A stretch of 64,000 nucleotides of DNA, taken from the NCBI RefSeq assembly GCF_003951315.1, contig NZ_QLJH01000008.1, positions 1 through 64,000 on the forward strand, given 5' to 3'. A program made the position numbers and the translations under genes. The stretch's first letter is position 1. Each line of letters opens with the position of its first letter. The notes beneath the pieces were generated by a model. It did no database searches and was not told the origin of the DNA. It was given only the letters and a program-made list of their open reading frames with translations. Positions 9,342 to 17,927 of this stretch are shown here, piece by piece. This stretch comes from Sphingomonas sp. S-NIH.Pt15_0812. Lineage in GTDB: Bacteria; Pseudomonadota; Alphaproteobacteria; Sphingomonadales; Sphingomonadaceae.

Positions 9342-9529
9342 AAAAGGAAATAAGCGAGGACAGTAGAAGCGCGATGCGAACGAACGTCCAGCTCATGGGG
9401 TCGTTTTCTGAAAGCGGCCGGTCTTCAGCCGGCCCAAGATTGCTGCTTATAGACCGCCGGCCGGCTTAAATTTGAACTTCCACTTCTGACAAAAGCTGCC
9501 GTACGACATATCGCTCGCGAACGTCTGGA
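9342..9529. other. intergenic stretch with GC-rich inverted repeats
   Basis: No gene seen. It contains GGCCGG/GCCGGCC repeats around 9413-9436 and again near 9460-9470, which can form imperfect hairpins, and probably holds the promoter for the downstream nuclease-STAND gene. Confidence 0.4.
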
Positions 9530-9646
9530 ATGAACATGCCCAAGCTGACCATGGACCGTCTGATACACGCAATCATCATTGGCCCGGCGGCACCGACGTC
9601 TCCCAAGGTCCTGCGCCGTCGTCCCAAAGCTGCGGCCAAGGCCTGA
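9530..9646 (+). CDS. possible 38-aa basic small protein
   Basis: Short frame beginning MNMPKLTMDRLIHAIIIGP and ending VLRRRPKAAAKA, with a hydrophobic centre and a basic tail. Its stop is 5 bases before the ATG of the giant NTPase gene, so it could be a leader peptide or a small partner translated with it. There is no strong Shine-Dalgarno. It may be a chance frame. Confidence 0.3.
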   Translation: MNMPKLTMDRLIHAIIIGPAAPTSPKVLRRRPKAAAKA

Positions 9647-9651
9647 CCATC

Positions 9652-12600
9652 ATGGCGGTATCAAAGGTTCTGACGCCTGCGGGGCAGATCAAGGCAGCGA
9701 TCCTCACGCTCAAGGACAGCGGTGACGATGGCTTCGAAGGCCTGATGGCGGCGCTGCTCGGGGCGGTGACGCACTTGCCGTTCCGGCTGGCCGTTTCAGG
9801 AAGCCAGGATGGCCAGGATGGTCGCGGTGACGGGGCTGAGGAGTCGATTGCGTTTGAGGCCAAACTCTACACGTCGAAGCTCACCAAATCAGTGGTCAAC
9901 AACAAAGCCACTGAGGTGCTTGCCAGCGCCGATCCGCCCGATCTCTGGATCCTCAGCGCGACCGTCGGCGCGTCCACTCAGATTGTCACGACTCTGCGCG
10001 CCGCCTTCGCCAAGGTCGAGACCAGCCTGCTGGTGCTCGACTGGCCGGCCAACACATCGCTGCCGCCGCTGGCCTTGCTGTGCGCTATGGTACCAGACAT
10101 CTGCGCCGATTTCATCGCCTGCCACAGTCAGGCTGGCGTCGACCGGGCCGCATTGCTGGCTGCGCTCACGGCGCTGGCAGTCGCGCCGGGTTTTGCTGCG
10201 CGCGCTACAGACCTCAGCGACGCGCTGGCCAATCCGTTACTCGGTCTCGCAACGGCCCGCGCCGCCAATCATGCTATCTATGGGCGGCTCTTCGCGAGGA
10301 CAGACGAGGCCCGACATCGTTTCGGACAACCGCTGGCGCCTGCGGCCAGCCACGCTCTTGCGCCGATCGATCGAGCGCGACGTGTCGAGCTCGATACAGT
10401 TCTGACAGCGCCGCCGATCCCGGGCATCATCGCGGTGACCGGCGACCAGGGGTGCGGCAAATCCTGGCTCGTCGCGCAAGCCTGGCTCGCTCTGCCGGAT
10501 GCCCCGTTCCTGATCTTTCTGACGGCAGCCGAAGCGGTCGCCGCAATGTCCTGTGCGCCTCAAGAGCTTATCGCACGCCAGCTGATCGAACAATCGGGCG
10601 GTGTGCAGACCATCGCGAGCCTCGATCGCTGGACGCAGCGCCTTGCACGATGGCGCGCGCGGCCCGCGACCGCGCCGCGCTTGCTCCTGGTGATTGACGG
10701 GCTCAACGAGCGTGCGCGGACCGACTGGGCGCCCTGGTTGTCGCGCCTGGCCGGCTATCTCGCGATGATCGGCGGATGCGTGATCGTCACAAGCCGGGCG
10801 CGCTATTTCAAGCGGATCGACGACCGTTTCACCGTACCGCGGCGTACGGTCACGCTTGGTGACTTTACCGATGCCGAACTCGATGCTGCGCTCGCCGCAC
10901 ATGGGGTCGCGCCCACACAAATCGCCAAGCGGGTTCGGTCATCACTGCGGAATCCGCGTATCCTCGGTATCGCGCTCGAGCTTCTCGGCACCGCACAGAT
11001 CGGCGCCGCCGAGGAGCTGAGCATCGAGCGGTTGCTGTTCGAACATGTCCGCACCCACGCCAGCGACCCCGCCGACGGCGAGACGCCTTGGCAGTTCAAG
11101 ACCCTGCTCGCCGATCACGCCCGGCTGATCCGCGAAAGGATTGAGGGTCAGGTCACCGACGACCGGCTGATCTTCGCCCATTATGACTTCGCAGACGCGC
11201 CGCGCTTCGATCTGCCCCGCGACCTCTTGCCAGTGGTCGAAGAGCGCTTCTTTGTCGGAGTCGAGGGCGATACCGCTCTCTACCAGCTGACCGAGGACGG
11301 CCTCGTCTATGCGCTCGCCATCGCGACGATCCGCGAGCTTCAGAAGGCCGAGCGCAATGCCCGGTCAGTCACCGAGCGCCTCGCCGAAATCATCGAGCCG
11401 GTCGCCGCGCTCGACCTCGTAACCCATGTCCTGTTCGCCGCAGCGCTCATTGCCAGCGTCGACGCCGAGGTCAGTCCGGCAATCGGTGCCGCCTTGCTGG
11501 CGCGTCACGCGATGCAACAAAATGCCGATGAGGACAGCTATCCCGCTTATTGTGGCATTGTCCGCAACATTCCGGCGGCGGCGCTCGATGCGCTGTTCGC
11601 GCTGGCCATCGACGAGCCTCATGTCCAGCACAAGGAATGGCTGCTCGATGCGCTGCGCCGTGCGCGCGCCGACCGGGCGGCGTGGGAGATCATCGCGCCA
11701 CGGCTCGATGCATGGCTGCGCATCTATTCGCTCAACGCTGCGCATGGCCTTATGCCGGGCGAACGCGATGCCACGAAGCGCGCCGACGCAAAGGCGGAGA
11801 CCGAAACCAAGATTGCGACCCGGCTTGCCGACCTGACGCCGTGCGAGCGCGCGATCCTTGCGCGGATGACCCGCGACGACAGCGTCGATGGCACTGTGCT
11901 CAGCGAGGATATCTTCACTATCCTGGCCGGCATGCCGCTGTTCGATTTCGCCGACGGGCTGATGTGCTGGGCGTTCGCCCGCTCGATCAACGGTGGCTAT
12001 CATGTGCCGTGGAAAGACTTCGCCTTCGTCGTCCAGCATAACCGGATCGACTGGTTCGAAACGCGCGAGGCGCTGCTTGCGGCAGCCGCCTGCTTCACCG
12101 CCGCCGATGCCTCGCGCACCGGCCAATGGGCGCTGGTTTCGATCCTGCGCGCCACCGGCAATGCCGACGATGGCAGCCGTGCGGAGATCATCGCCAATGC
12201 GCTGATGCCCGAATGGGAGCATTTTCAGGGCTGGCGGCTGGTCGAGCGCTATTGTGCGACCGATCCGTGCGATCCAGCCTCCGAACGACCCGACACGATC
12301 GATGACACCGCCGAGCGCATGGGGGCGCTCGATCCCAAGGCCCTTGTCAGGAATCGCTGGACCGGCGAGCATGAGCACTTCCTGGGCGACGCCGCACCGG
12401 GTCTCGCACGCTTCGCACCCGATAACGTCGTCGCGATCAACCGGGCCGTGGTCAGCGACATGCTCGAGCGCCCGAGCAATATCGCGACGCTCGGCATTCC
12501 GTTGCTCGGCAGTGCCACCGTGCTGATCGAGCCGGATACAGTCGAGGCAATGGCCGCGCGTGCCGCCGCGCTGTCCCATCCCAAAGAGCCGATCGGGGAC

Positions 12601-14286
12601 GCCGACACCAAGGACTGGGTCGTTTCGCAATATCTTTTGGTCACCGCCTTCGCCCATCTCGACGGCGACGCCCAGGTCCAGGTGCTCATCGATCTGCCCG
12701 AACACGGACCGCCGCTGGTCCAGCTCGACAGCGTGTTTCATCCGGCGAGCGCCGACATGGTCGATCGGCTGGTCGACCACGGGACTGCCTCGAGCGAGGA
12801 GCATCGGCTGCTGATGGCGCTGGCGTTCGTGCGCGGGTCGGACTCACCGATCAGCCCGGAGACACTCGCGAAAATCCGGTTGTTAACCGATCATCCCAAA
12901 GCGTCCGTGCGCGGTCTCGCGCTCCAGATATCGGCAGAGCATCCCGACGACGCTCAGCTCACCGCCTTCGTGGCGAGCGGCTGGAGTGCCGCGACCTATC
13001 ACCCGCGCGAGCATTTCTACGAACGCTGGCATGGCTCGTCGATGATGATCGCCGCAGCGAAGCGGGGCCTGTTGAGCGGAGCCGAAGCCGTCGCGCGTGT
13101 CAGCCCCGATCGCTATGGCGCGGCAGCGGAAAAGCTTGGTGCCGCCGCAGTCGGTACGCCGCTCGCCAGCCTGATCGGTCAGGCCACCGCGCGCGTGCTC
13201 GCAGCGGTGATGCCGTTCCGGCCACCGCGCGTTTCGTTGAGTGACACTGCCGATGCCGACGCCGTCGCCCGCTTCTCGCTCGAGGATGACGACGCCGATT
13301 TGCCGGATGACCAGCGCTTCGCCCGGATCAACGAAAGCGACGAGGCGTTCGCCGCGCGCCAGAAGGCCGGGTGGGATCGCTTCCAGGCGTTCGAGGCTAC
13401 GCTCACCAAAAGCGGTGCCGAGCTGATCCTGCGCGATATCGGCTCGAATGCTATGCGCGCGATCACCGAAACCGACCTCGCCGCGCTTCAGGCCATCGCC
13501 AGGCAGTTGCTCGATGTCCCGACCAGACGGTTGCCGCGCATTGCCAATCTCGCCTCTCGCATCGCCCGGGCGCTGTCCACCGCAGACCCGGATCTCGCCG
13601 TCGCGCTGTTCCGCCGTTGCGCTGGCCACGAGGCCTTTGTCCGCATCACGCGTTCGGCGGGTTTGATCCCGCTGATGACCTGGGATATCTGGCACAGCGA
13701 GGATTCCGGCGCGATGGAGGCGTTGCGTCGCGACCGGCTCGCGCGCTGTTCGAGTGACCACGCGCTGGCAAGTGAAGTGCTCGCCGCCTGCCATGCCGGA
13801 CGGCAATCCTGGCTGGAAGATTATGCGACGCGCGAGATCGCGACCGACCATCCCGTCGCCACCGCTCGGGCGCTGACGATCCTTGGCTTCGCCGATGAGA
13901 GCGAGACCGCCGGCGCGACGATTGCGCGGTTCGACAATCATGGCGGAATGGTCGGGCGGGCCGCCGAGGCAGCGCGGTTCGCCTATGATCGCAACCGCTG
14001 GTCACGCATCTGGTATCAGCACCTCGCCGAGACCGGCGACCGCGTCGACTTCTGGCGCTATGGCACCTTGCTCGCCAAGATCGCCGATGCCCGCATGGCG
14101 TTGTGGACCGGAGACTATGTGGAAGGCCCGCTGCTCGACCGGTTCGGCTATTCGCTCAACCGGCCGATCGAACGCCGCATCGAGGCGTGGAAGAAAAAGC
14201 GCGACAGCAAATTGTTCGGCCAGGACCAGCCACGCGATGTCTATCTCGAACCCGCGCCCGACGGCTTCGATCTGAGCGAGGAATGA
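9652..14286 (+). CDS. nuclease-STAND NTPase (Avs-like defence protein)
   Basis: 1544-residue protein. N-terminal residues 25-120 resemble a PD-(D/E)xK restriction-endonuclease fold: FEGLMAALLG with Glu29, an Asp-rich GQDGRGDG turn near 60, and AFEAKLY carrying the ExK pair (Glu69, Lys71). A P-loop NTPase of the STAND/NACHT class follows: Walker A GDQGCGKSW at about 264-271, Walker B LLLVIDGLNE at about 344-353, and the STAND-typical sensor VIVTSRARYF at about 377-386. The remaining 1000 residues are alpha-helical, repeat-like and Ala/Asp/Leu-rich, consistent with a sensor. This effector-NTPase-sensor order is that of antiviral STAND (Avs) proteins, but I cannot assign an Avs type. It is intact and lies in a defence island; two DUF4238 genes converge on it. 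Confidence 0.75.
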   Translation: MAVSKVLTPAGQIKAAILTLKDSGDDGFEGLMAALLGAVTHLPFRLAVSGSQDGQDGRGDGAEESIAFEAKLYTSKLTKSVVNNKATEVLASADPPDLWILSATVGASTQIVTTLRAAFAKVETSLLVLDWPANTSLPPLALLCAMVPDICADFIACHSQAGVDRAALLAALTALAVAPGFAARATDLSDALANPLLGLATARAANHAIYGRLFARTDEARHRFGQPLAPAASHALAPIDRARRVELDTVLTAPPIPGIIAVTGDQGCGKSWLVAQAWLALPDAPFLIFLTAAEAVAAMSCAPQELIARQLIEQSGGVQTIASLDRWTQRLARWRARPATAPRLLLVIDGLNERARTDWAPWLSRLAGYLAMIGGCVIVTSRARYFKRIDDRFTVPRRTVTLGDFTDAELDAALAAHGVAPTQIAKRVRSSLRNPRILGIALELLGTAQIGAAEELSIERLLFEHVRTHASDPADGETPWQFKTLLADHARLIRERIEGQVTDDRLIFAHYDFADAPRFDLPRDLLPVVEERFFVGVEGDTALYQLTEDGLVYALAIATIRELQKAERNARSVTERLAEIIEPVAALDLVTHVLFAAALIASVDAEVSPAIGAALLARHAMQQNADEDSYPAYCGIVRNIPAAALDALFALAIDEPHVQHKEWLLDALRRARADRAAWEIIAPRLDAWLRIYSLNAAHGLMPGERDATKRADAKAETETKIATRLADLTPCERAILARMTRDDSVDGTVLSEDIFTILAGMPLFDFADGLMCWAFARSINGGYHVPWKDFAFVVQHNRIDWFETREALLAAAACFTAADASRTGQWALVSILRATGNADDGSRAEIIANALMPEWEHFQGWRLVERYCATDPCDPASERPDTIDDTAERMGALDPKALVRNRWTGEHEHFLGDAAPGLARFAPDNVVAINRAVVSDMLERPSNIATLGIPLLGSATVLIEPDTVEAMAARAAALSHPKEPIGDADTKDWVVSQYLLVTAFAHLDGDAQVQVLIDLPEHGPPLVQLDSVFHPASADMVDRLVDHGTASSEEHRLLMALAFVRGSDSPISPETLAKIRLLTDHPKASVRGLALQISAEHPDDAQLTAFVASGWSAATYHPREHFYERWHGSSMMIAAAKRGLLSGAEAVARVSPDRYGAAAEKLGAAAVGTPLASLIGQATARVLAAVMPFRPPRVSLSDTADADAVARFSLEDDDADLPDDQRFARINESDEAFAARQKAGWDRFQAFEATLTKSGAELILRDIGSNAMRAITETDLAALQAIARQLLDVPTRRLPRIANLASRIARALSTADPDLAVALFRRCAGHEAFVRITRSAGLIPLMTWDIWHSEDSGAMEALRRDRLARCSSDHALASEVLAACHAGRQSWLEDYATREIATDHPVATARALTILGFADESETAGATIARFDNHGGMVGRAAEAARFAYDRNRWSRIWYQHLAETGDRVDFWRYGTLLAKIADARMALWTGDYVEGPLLDRFGYSLNRPIERRIEAWKKKRDSKLFGQDQPRDVYLEPAPDGFDLSEE

Positions 14287-14322
14287 TGTGCGGTCCTGCG
14301 AAATGGCCGGAGCTGGGCGTCG

Positions 14323-15027
14323 CTATTCGGCGAAGCTTTCGGTGGATGAATAGAGATACTGCCAGGCGTTCTTGATCGTCATGCGATTGATGCCGGCGAT
14401 CTCGTCCGCGTCTGGCGTGCGAGTCACCGGTCCGAAATTCCGGTGCGCGGGGTCGTTCGACAGAAACAGGCAATGGCGGCTCGACAGCGGCAGCAGCATC
14501 GTCGGCTTGTTGGTGAAGTCGATCAACGGATTGCTGGAGGTCAGGAACCGTTGGTCGCTGCCCGGCGGGATCACGTTGAGCGCATAATAGAGCGGAACAT
14601 AGCTCTCCCAATTGTCGAGTGCGGTCTTCAGCCGGACCACAAGCCAATAATCCTCGCTCCAGTGGCCGACCTTGTCGGGATGGACCGTCTCCAGCTCGCG
14701 CCGCAATCGCGGCTGGTTATGGTGCATGAACGAAATCGCCATGGCGAGCTTGCGGATATCAGCCGGGAACTGACCCTCGAGAATCTCCGTGATGACCTTC
14801 GACGCCATACCATCGACCACCGCAATCTGCTTCTCAGCCCAGTCCGGCGCATAGCCGGGCGGTGGATTGCGCAAGGTGTTCCAGCGCTTCTTGAACCCGA
14901 AGCGCTCATTATTGCCCTTGGTGATCTTCCCCGTCTCGCTGTCGAGCCGCCACAGCGCGCCGGCCTCGGTCTCGAACCGCTTAAGATAATAGCGCGGCGT
15001 ATAATGGTGCCGCTTCGAGATCGTCAT
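14323..15027 (-). CDS. DUF4238 protein, copy 2
   Basis: 234-residue DUF4238 protein. The N-terminal signature is SKRHHYTPRYYLKRF, and a second conserved block, FLTSSNPLIDF, lies near residue 157; HCLFLSNDP follows. The family is widespread in bacteria, often in accessory regions, and its biochemical role is not established; the paired His and Asp residues suggest, without proof, an enzyme. Its ATG overlaps the stop of the preceding DUF4238 gene by 4 bases, so the two are co-translated. It converges with the nuclease-STAND gene, 36 bases apart. Confidence 0.8.
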   Translation of the reverse strand: MTISKRHHYTPRYYLKRFETEAGALWRLDSETGKITKGNNERFGFKKRWNTLRNPPPGYAPDWAEKQIAVVDGMASKVITEILEGQFPADIRKLAMAISFMHHNQPRLRRELETVHPDKVGHWSEDYWLVVRLKTALDNWESYVPLYYALNVIPPGSDQRFLTSSNPLIDFTNKPTMLLPLSSRHCLFLSNDPAHRNFGPVTRTPDADEIAGINRMTIKNAWQYLYSSTESFAE

Positions 15028-16049
15028 GGCATCGCCTCCGGTTCATCGGCAGGGGCTTCCCGCACGGCCCACTTCTGGTCGCGCTCGCGTGGTCCGTTCC
15101 ACTTCGGCTTGTCGGGACGCGGGCCGAAAATGAACTGACCGAACGCATAATAGCCGCCTCCGGGCGACGGCACGCGGTCGAGCTGTGCCACCGGCGACAG
15201 CGCAGCAGTGCCCGCGATCAGCGACGCTTCGCGCGTACCGGACGCGAAGATTGTGTGGTAGCCGAAGCGGCAGATCAGCCGATTGATCCTGGCAATCGCC
15301 TTGCGGTCGGTGATCGTGCGGTGGCCGATGTCCGGCCGGCGCGGACGGCGGCGACCGCGCAGGACCATCCGGGTCGTCACCGGAAACAGCAGCTCGATCC
15401 GGCCGGCGTCCTGCGCAATCTTATAGGGTCGCATTGCCGGCGTCGGGACGCGCGGGTCATAATAGATCACCGGATTGTCGCTGGTGAGGAACGCGTGATC
15501 GGACGCGTTGTGCAACACATCGAAGCTGAGCGTGGCGAACAGCTTGCCCATGTCGTTGAGCGCGCGCGCCATTATCTCGAGCGATTTTTGCGGGTCGATG
15601 GTGACCTGGATCTTCTCCATCAGGTCCGGGAAGCCCTCGGGGAGCGGGGGCAGCTTCCCGGCGGCGTGCATGAGCAGCGCCTGTGTGTGCACCGAGTGGC
15701 CGAGGTGCAGCTCGGCGGGATCGCGGAACGCCGGCACCCGCACGCGCATGAGGCCGAGGAAGGTGATGATATGCGGCGCGGCTTCAAACATCGCCTCGCG
15801 GTTGGCGAGGGCTGTGACGATTGTCGGCCACTTCGTCTCGATCTCGCTGAAGATCGCCTCGAGTCGATCGTCGTCGCGCGTACCCTCATCGTCGAACTGC
15901 GAATAATAATAGCGCTCGAACCCGGTCGACTCCGGGCGCTGCCGGAAGGGCCGGGCAGGATCGCCCTTGCGGAAGACCTGCAGCTGCCCCGAGCCATCGC
16001 AGAAATTCTTCAGATAAGTGACCGGCACATAATGGTGACGTTTCGGCAT
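15024..16049 (-). CDS. DUF4238 protein, copy 1
   Basis: 341-residue DUF4238 protein beginning MPKRHHYVPVTYLKNF, with the conserved FLTSDNPVIYYDPR block in the middle and LLFPVTTRMVLRGR after it, matching the layout of its neighbour but about 100 residues longer. The two are paralogs, yet diverged enough to be functionally distinct subunits or to recognise different targets. The start is placed at 16049 because the family signature begins there; upstream in-frame ATGs at 16061 and 16067 are possible and no ribosome site decides it. First gene of the minus-strand pair. Role unknown. Confidence 0.8.
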   Translation of the reverse strand: MPKRHHYVPVTYLKNFCDGSGQLQVFRKGDPARPFRQRPESTGFERYYYSQFDDEGTRDDDRLEAIFSEIETKWPTIVTALANREAMFEAAPHIITFLGLMRVRVPAFRDPAELHLGHSVHTQALLMHAAGKLPPLPEGFPDLMEKIQVTIDPQKSLEIMARALNDMGKLFATLSFDVLHNASDHAFLTSDNPVIYYDPRVPTPAMRPYKIAQDAGRIELLFPVTTRMVLRGRRRPRRPDIGHRTITDRKAIARINRLICRFGYHTIFASGTREASLIAGTAALSPVAQLDRVPSPGGGYYAFGQFIFGPRPDKPKWNGPRERDQKWAVREAPADEPEAMP

Positions 16050-16067
16050 CGAGAAGAACATAGCCAA

Positions 16068-17150
16068 AACATCGGCGCGCTGCGAGGCTAATTCTCGCCG
16101 CGTCAGTCATTTCGGATCAAATTGAACGGCTTAGGCGCTGCGGAAAAGGCGGCGTACGCATCTATAACGGCGCGGCACGCTGGGCGATCCGGCTCGATGC
16201 CGGTGACCTCATTTCAGGCCGACTATAAGGCGTGGCTGGCGGCGCGATCCGCCGCGCTACATTGTACTGCTGCGCGCGCAGGTTGCCTTGGCTTGGCTCG
16301 ATCGCGGCCGGGCTTTGCGCGGTCCGGTCGAGAAAGATGTCACGGAGGAAGACATGCCAGAATCCGAAGATCGGGCGCCGCGGATTATCGGCTGCGGCTA
16401 GACGAGCGAGACTGGGAAGTCTGCAACGACAGACACTGATAACAAGATCGGCATCGGCGGTAATGGTCAGAAAAAGTTTGGGTAGACGTCGTTTGAGATC
16501 GCCGGGAATTGACATCGCCGTACCTCGCGTTGCCGTCGCGCTGGGGTCTTTATTCTTTACGTTGTCGATCAGAAGCCGTCAGTTGGCTTGCGGTCCAATC
16601 TCAGTCGGCACATGAGATCAGGGGCGCGATCGCTCAACGTCGGCATTTGATAAGACCCGCCGTTCGCCGCGTCGCCGGTGAACGGCAGAAATGTCCCACG
16701 ACCTTCCAGCCGGAGGCGACCTAGAATGCGACGTTCGTAAGTTACGCCTTCAACGGCAGCTTCTGTCAAAAGCCGACGCCACGCGCTTCCTCGACCGGTC
16801 TCGGGAGTGCCCCGAACTGGCCGTAACCTGTCAGGCAGCTTTCAGGTGGGGAAATGCGAAAGCGGACACCAGCTTGCAGTGGCTGACTCGTGCTATCGGT
16901 TATCGCATCCCTAACGGCCTCTGGGCCGTGACCTGCCAGGCTGCTTTTGCCACCAGCGGACCTCCGCACAAGCAATTGAGCGAAATCGCCGACTGATCAC
17001 CACTGACGCCAGGCTTGCGGATCGGTTCGAGCCAGTGATTTCTGAGCCGCGCCTTGATCTCATTTGACGCCGCCAACGCGATTGACGCAAATGCTCGCCA
17101 CCCGGATCGAAATGGTTTATTAGGGTTGCGCCAGAGATCAGAGGTCCTAA
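16068..17150. other. 1.1-kb intergenic stretch without a convincing gene
   Basis: Several short frames cross here on both strands but none has family features or coding-like composition. It holds an imperfect direct repeat, GGCCGTAACCTGTCAGGCAGC at 16819-16839 and GGCCGTGACCTGCCAGGCTGC at 16924-16944, and must contain promoters for the DUF4238 pair (leftward) and hamAB (rightward). Confidence 0.5.
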
Positions 17151-17927
17151 TTGGTTCAGTTCGCTACATGGTGCAATTCATCAGCGACGCCGGTCGGGGC
17201 GCACAGTCTGCAGACTCTCACCGGCGATCCGGCGCGGCTGCACTTGGGCGTCGGCGCAACTGCCGCCGTCGTACCCGGCCATTATGCCTCCGAGGAGCGG
17301 ATCGCGCATGTGCTGCGCCACCTGGGTAAGCCCCAGGCTGCCGCAATAATTGAGGCCAAGTTGCCGACGACCAAACAGATCCGGTCGGGTGATCTCGGCG
17401 AGATTTTTGCCACCGAGTGGATAGTGACCAATACCTTCTATCGGGTTCCTATAAAGCGGCTGCGCTGGAAGGACCACCGCAACATGGCCATGCGCGGAGA
17501 GGACGTGATCGGGATCGCCCAAGATCCGATTACGTCGCGGCTGCTGTTTCTTAAGACTGAAGCGAAGAGTCGCGCTACGCTCACTGGTCAGGTCCTTGTG
17601 GAGGCGCGCGCAGGGCTCGACAAGGAGAACGGGCTGCCGTCGGCGCATGCGCTGTCCTACATATCAGCACGGTTGTTCGAGACCGGCGACCACGGGCTAG
17701 CTGACGCGATCGATCAAGCAACCTTCAATTCGGGTATTCAGGCAAACTCGGTCCGGCATCTGCTGTTCACCTTCTCGGGTAACGCGCCGCAGGCGCTGCT
17801 CACCGCGTCGCTTCAGGCCTACGCCGGAAATCATGCGCAAATGAGCGTCGGGCTAGAGGTTAATGGTCATCCGGCGTTTGTTGGCGCGATTTATGATCAG
17901 GTGATCGCCAATGCCAACCAGCCCTGA
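17151..17927 (+). CDS. hamA: Hachiman system nuclease HamA (DUF1837)
   Basis: 258-residue HamA, the DUF1837 effector of the Hachiman anti-phage system; HamA is a PD-(D/E)xK DNase held inactive by HamB. Visible are the family N-terminus FATWC, GHYASEERI, and the nuclease core: GDLGEIFATEW (Glu84), GEDVIG (Asp118) and LKTEAKS (Glu137, Lys139). All catalytic residues are present, so it looks active. The start is a TTG preceded by AGAGGT; no ATG precedes the homologous region in frame. The last 17 bases overlap hamB, implying translational coupling. In the known system HamB surveys DNA and releases HamA to degrade it. Confidence 0.88.
   Translation: MVQFATWCNSSATPVGAHSLQTLTGDPARLHLGVGATAAVVPGHYASEERIAHVLRHLGKPQAAAIIEAKLPTTKQIRSGDLGEIFATEWIVTNTFYRVPIKRLRWKDHRNMAMRGEDVIGIAQDPITSRLLFLKTEAKSRATLTGQVLVEARAGLDKENGLPSAHALSYISARLFETGDHGLADAIDQATFNSGIQANSVRHLLFTFSGNAPQALLTASLQAYAGNHAQMSVGLEVNGHPAFVGAIYDQVIANANQP

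Noticed and set aside
9025..9366. 113-codon plus-strand frame
   Set aside because: Ser/Arg-rich shadow; the in-phase continuation of the broken gene 8289-9341 explains the region better.
11365..12804. Long frame antisense to the nuclease-STAND gene
   Set aside because: High-GC shadow frame; the sense strand carries a continuous domain-bearing protein.
16122..16996. Short frames between the DUF4238 and hamA genes
   Set aside because: No coding-like composition or motifs on any frame.
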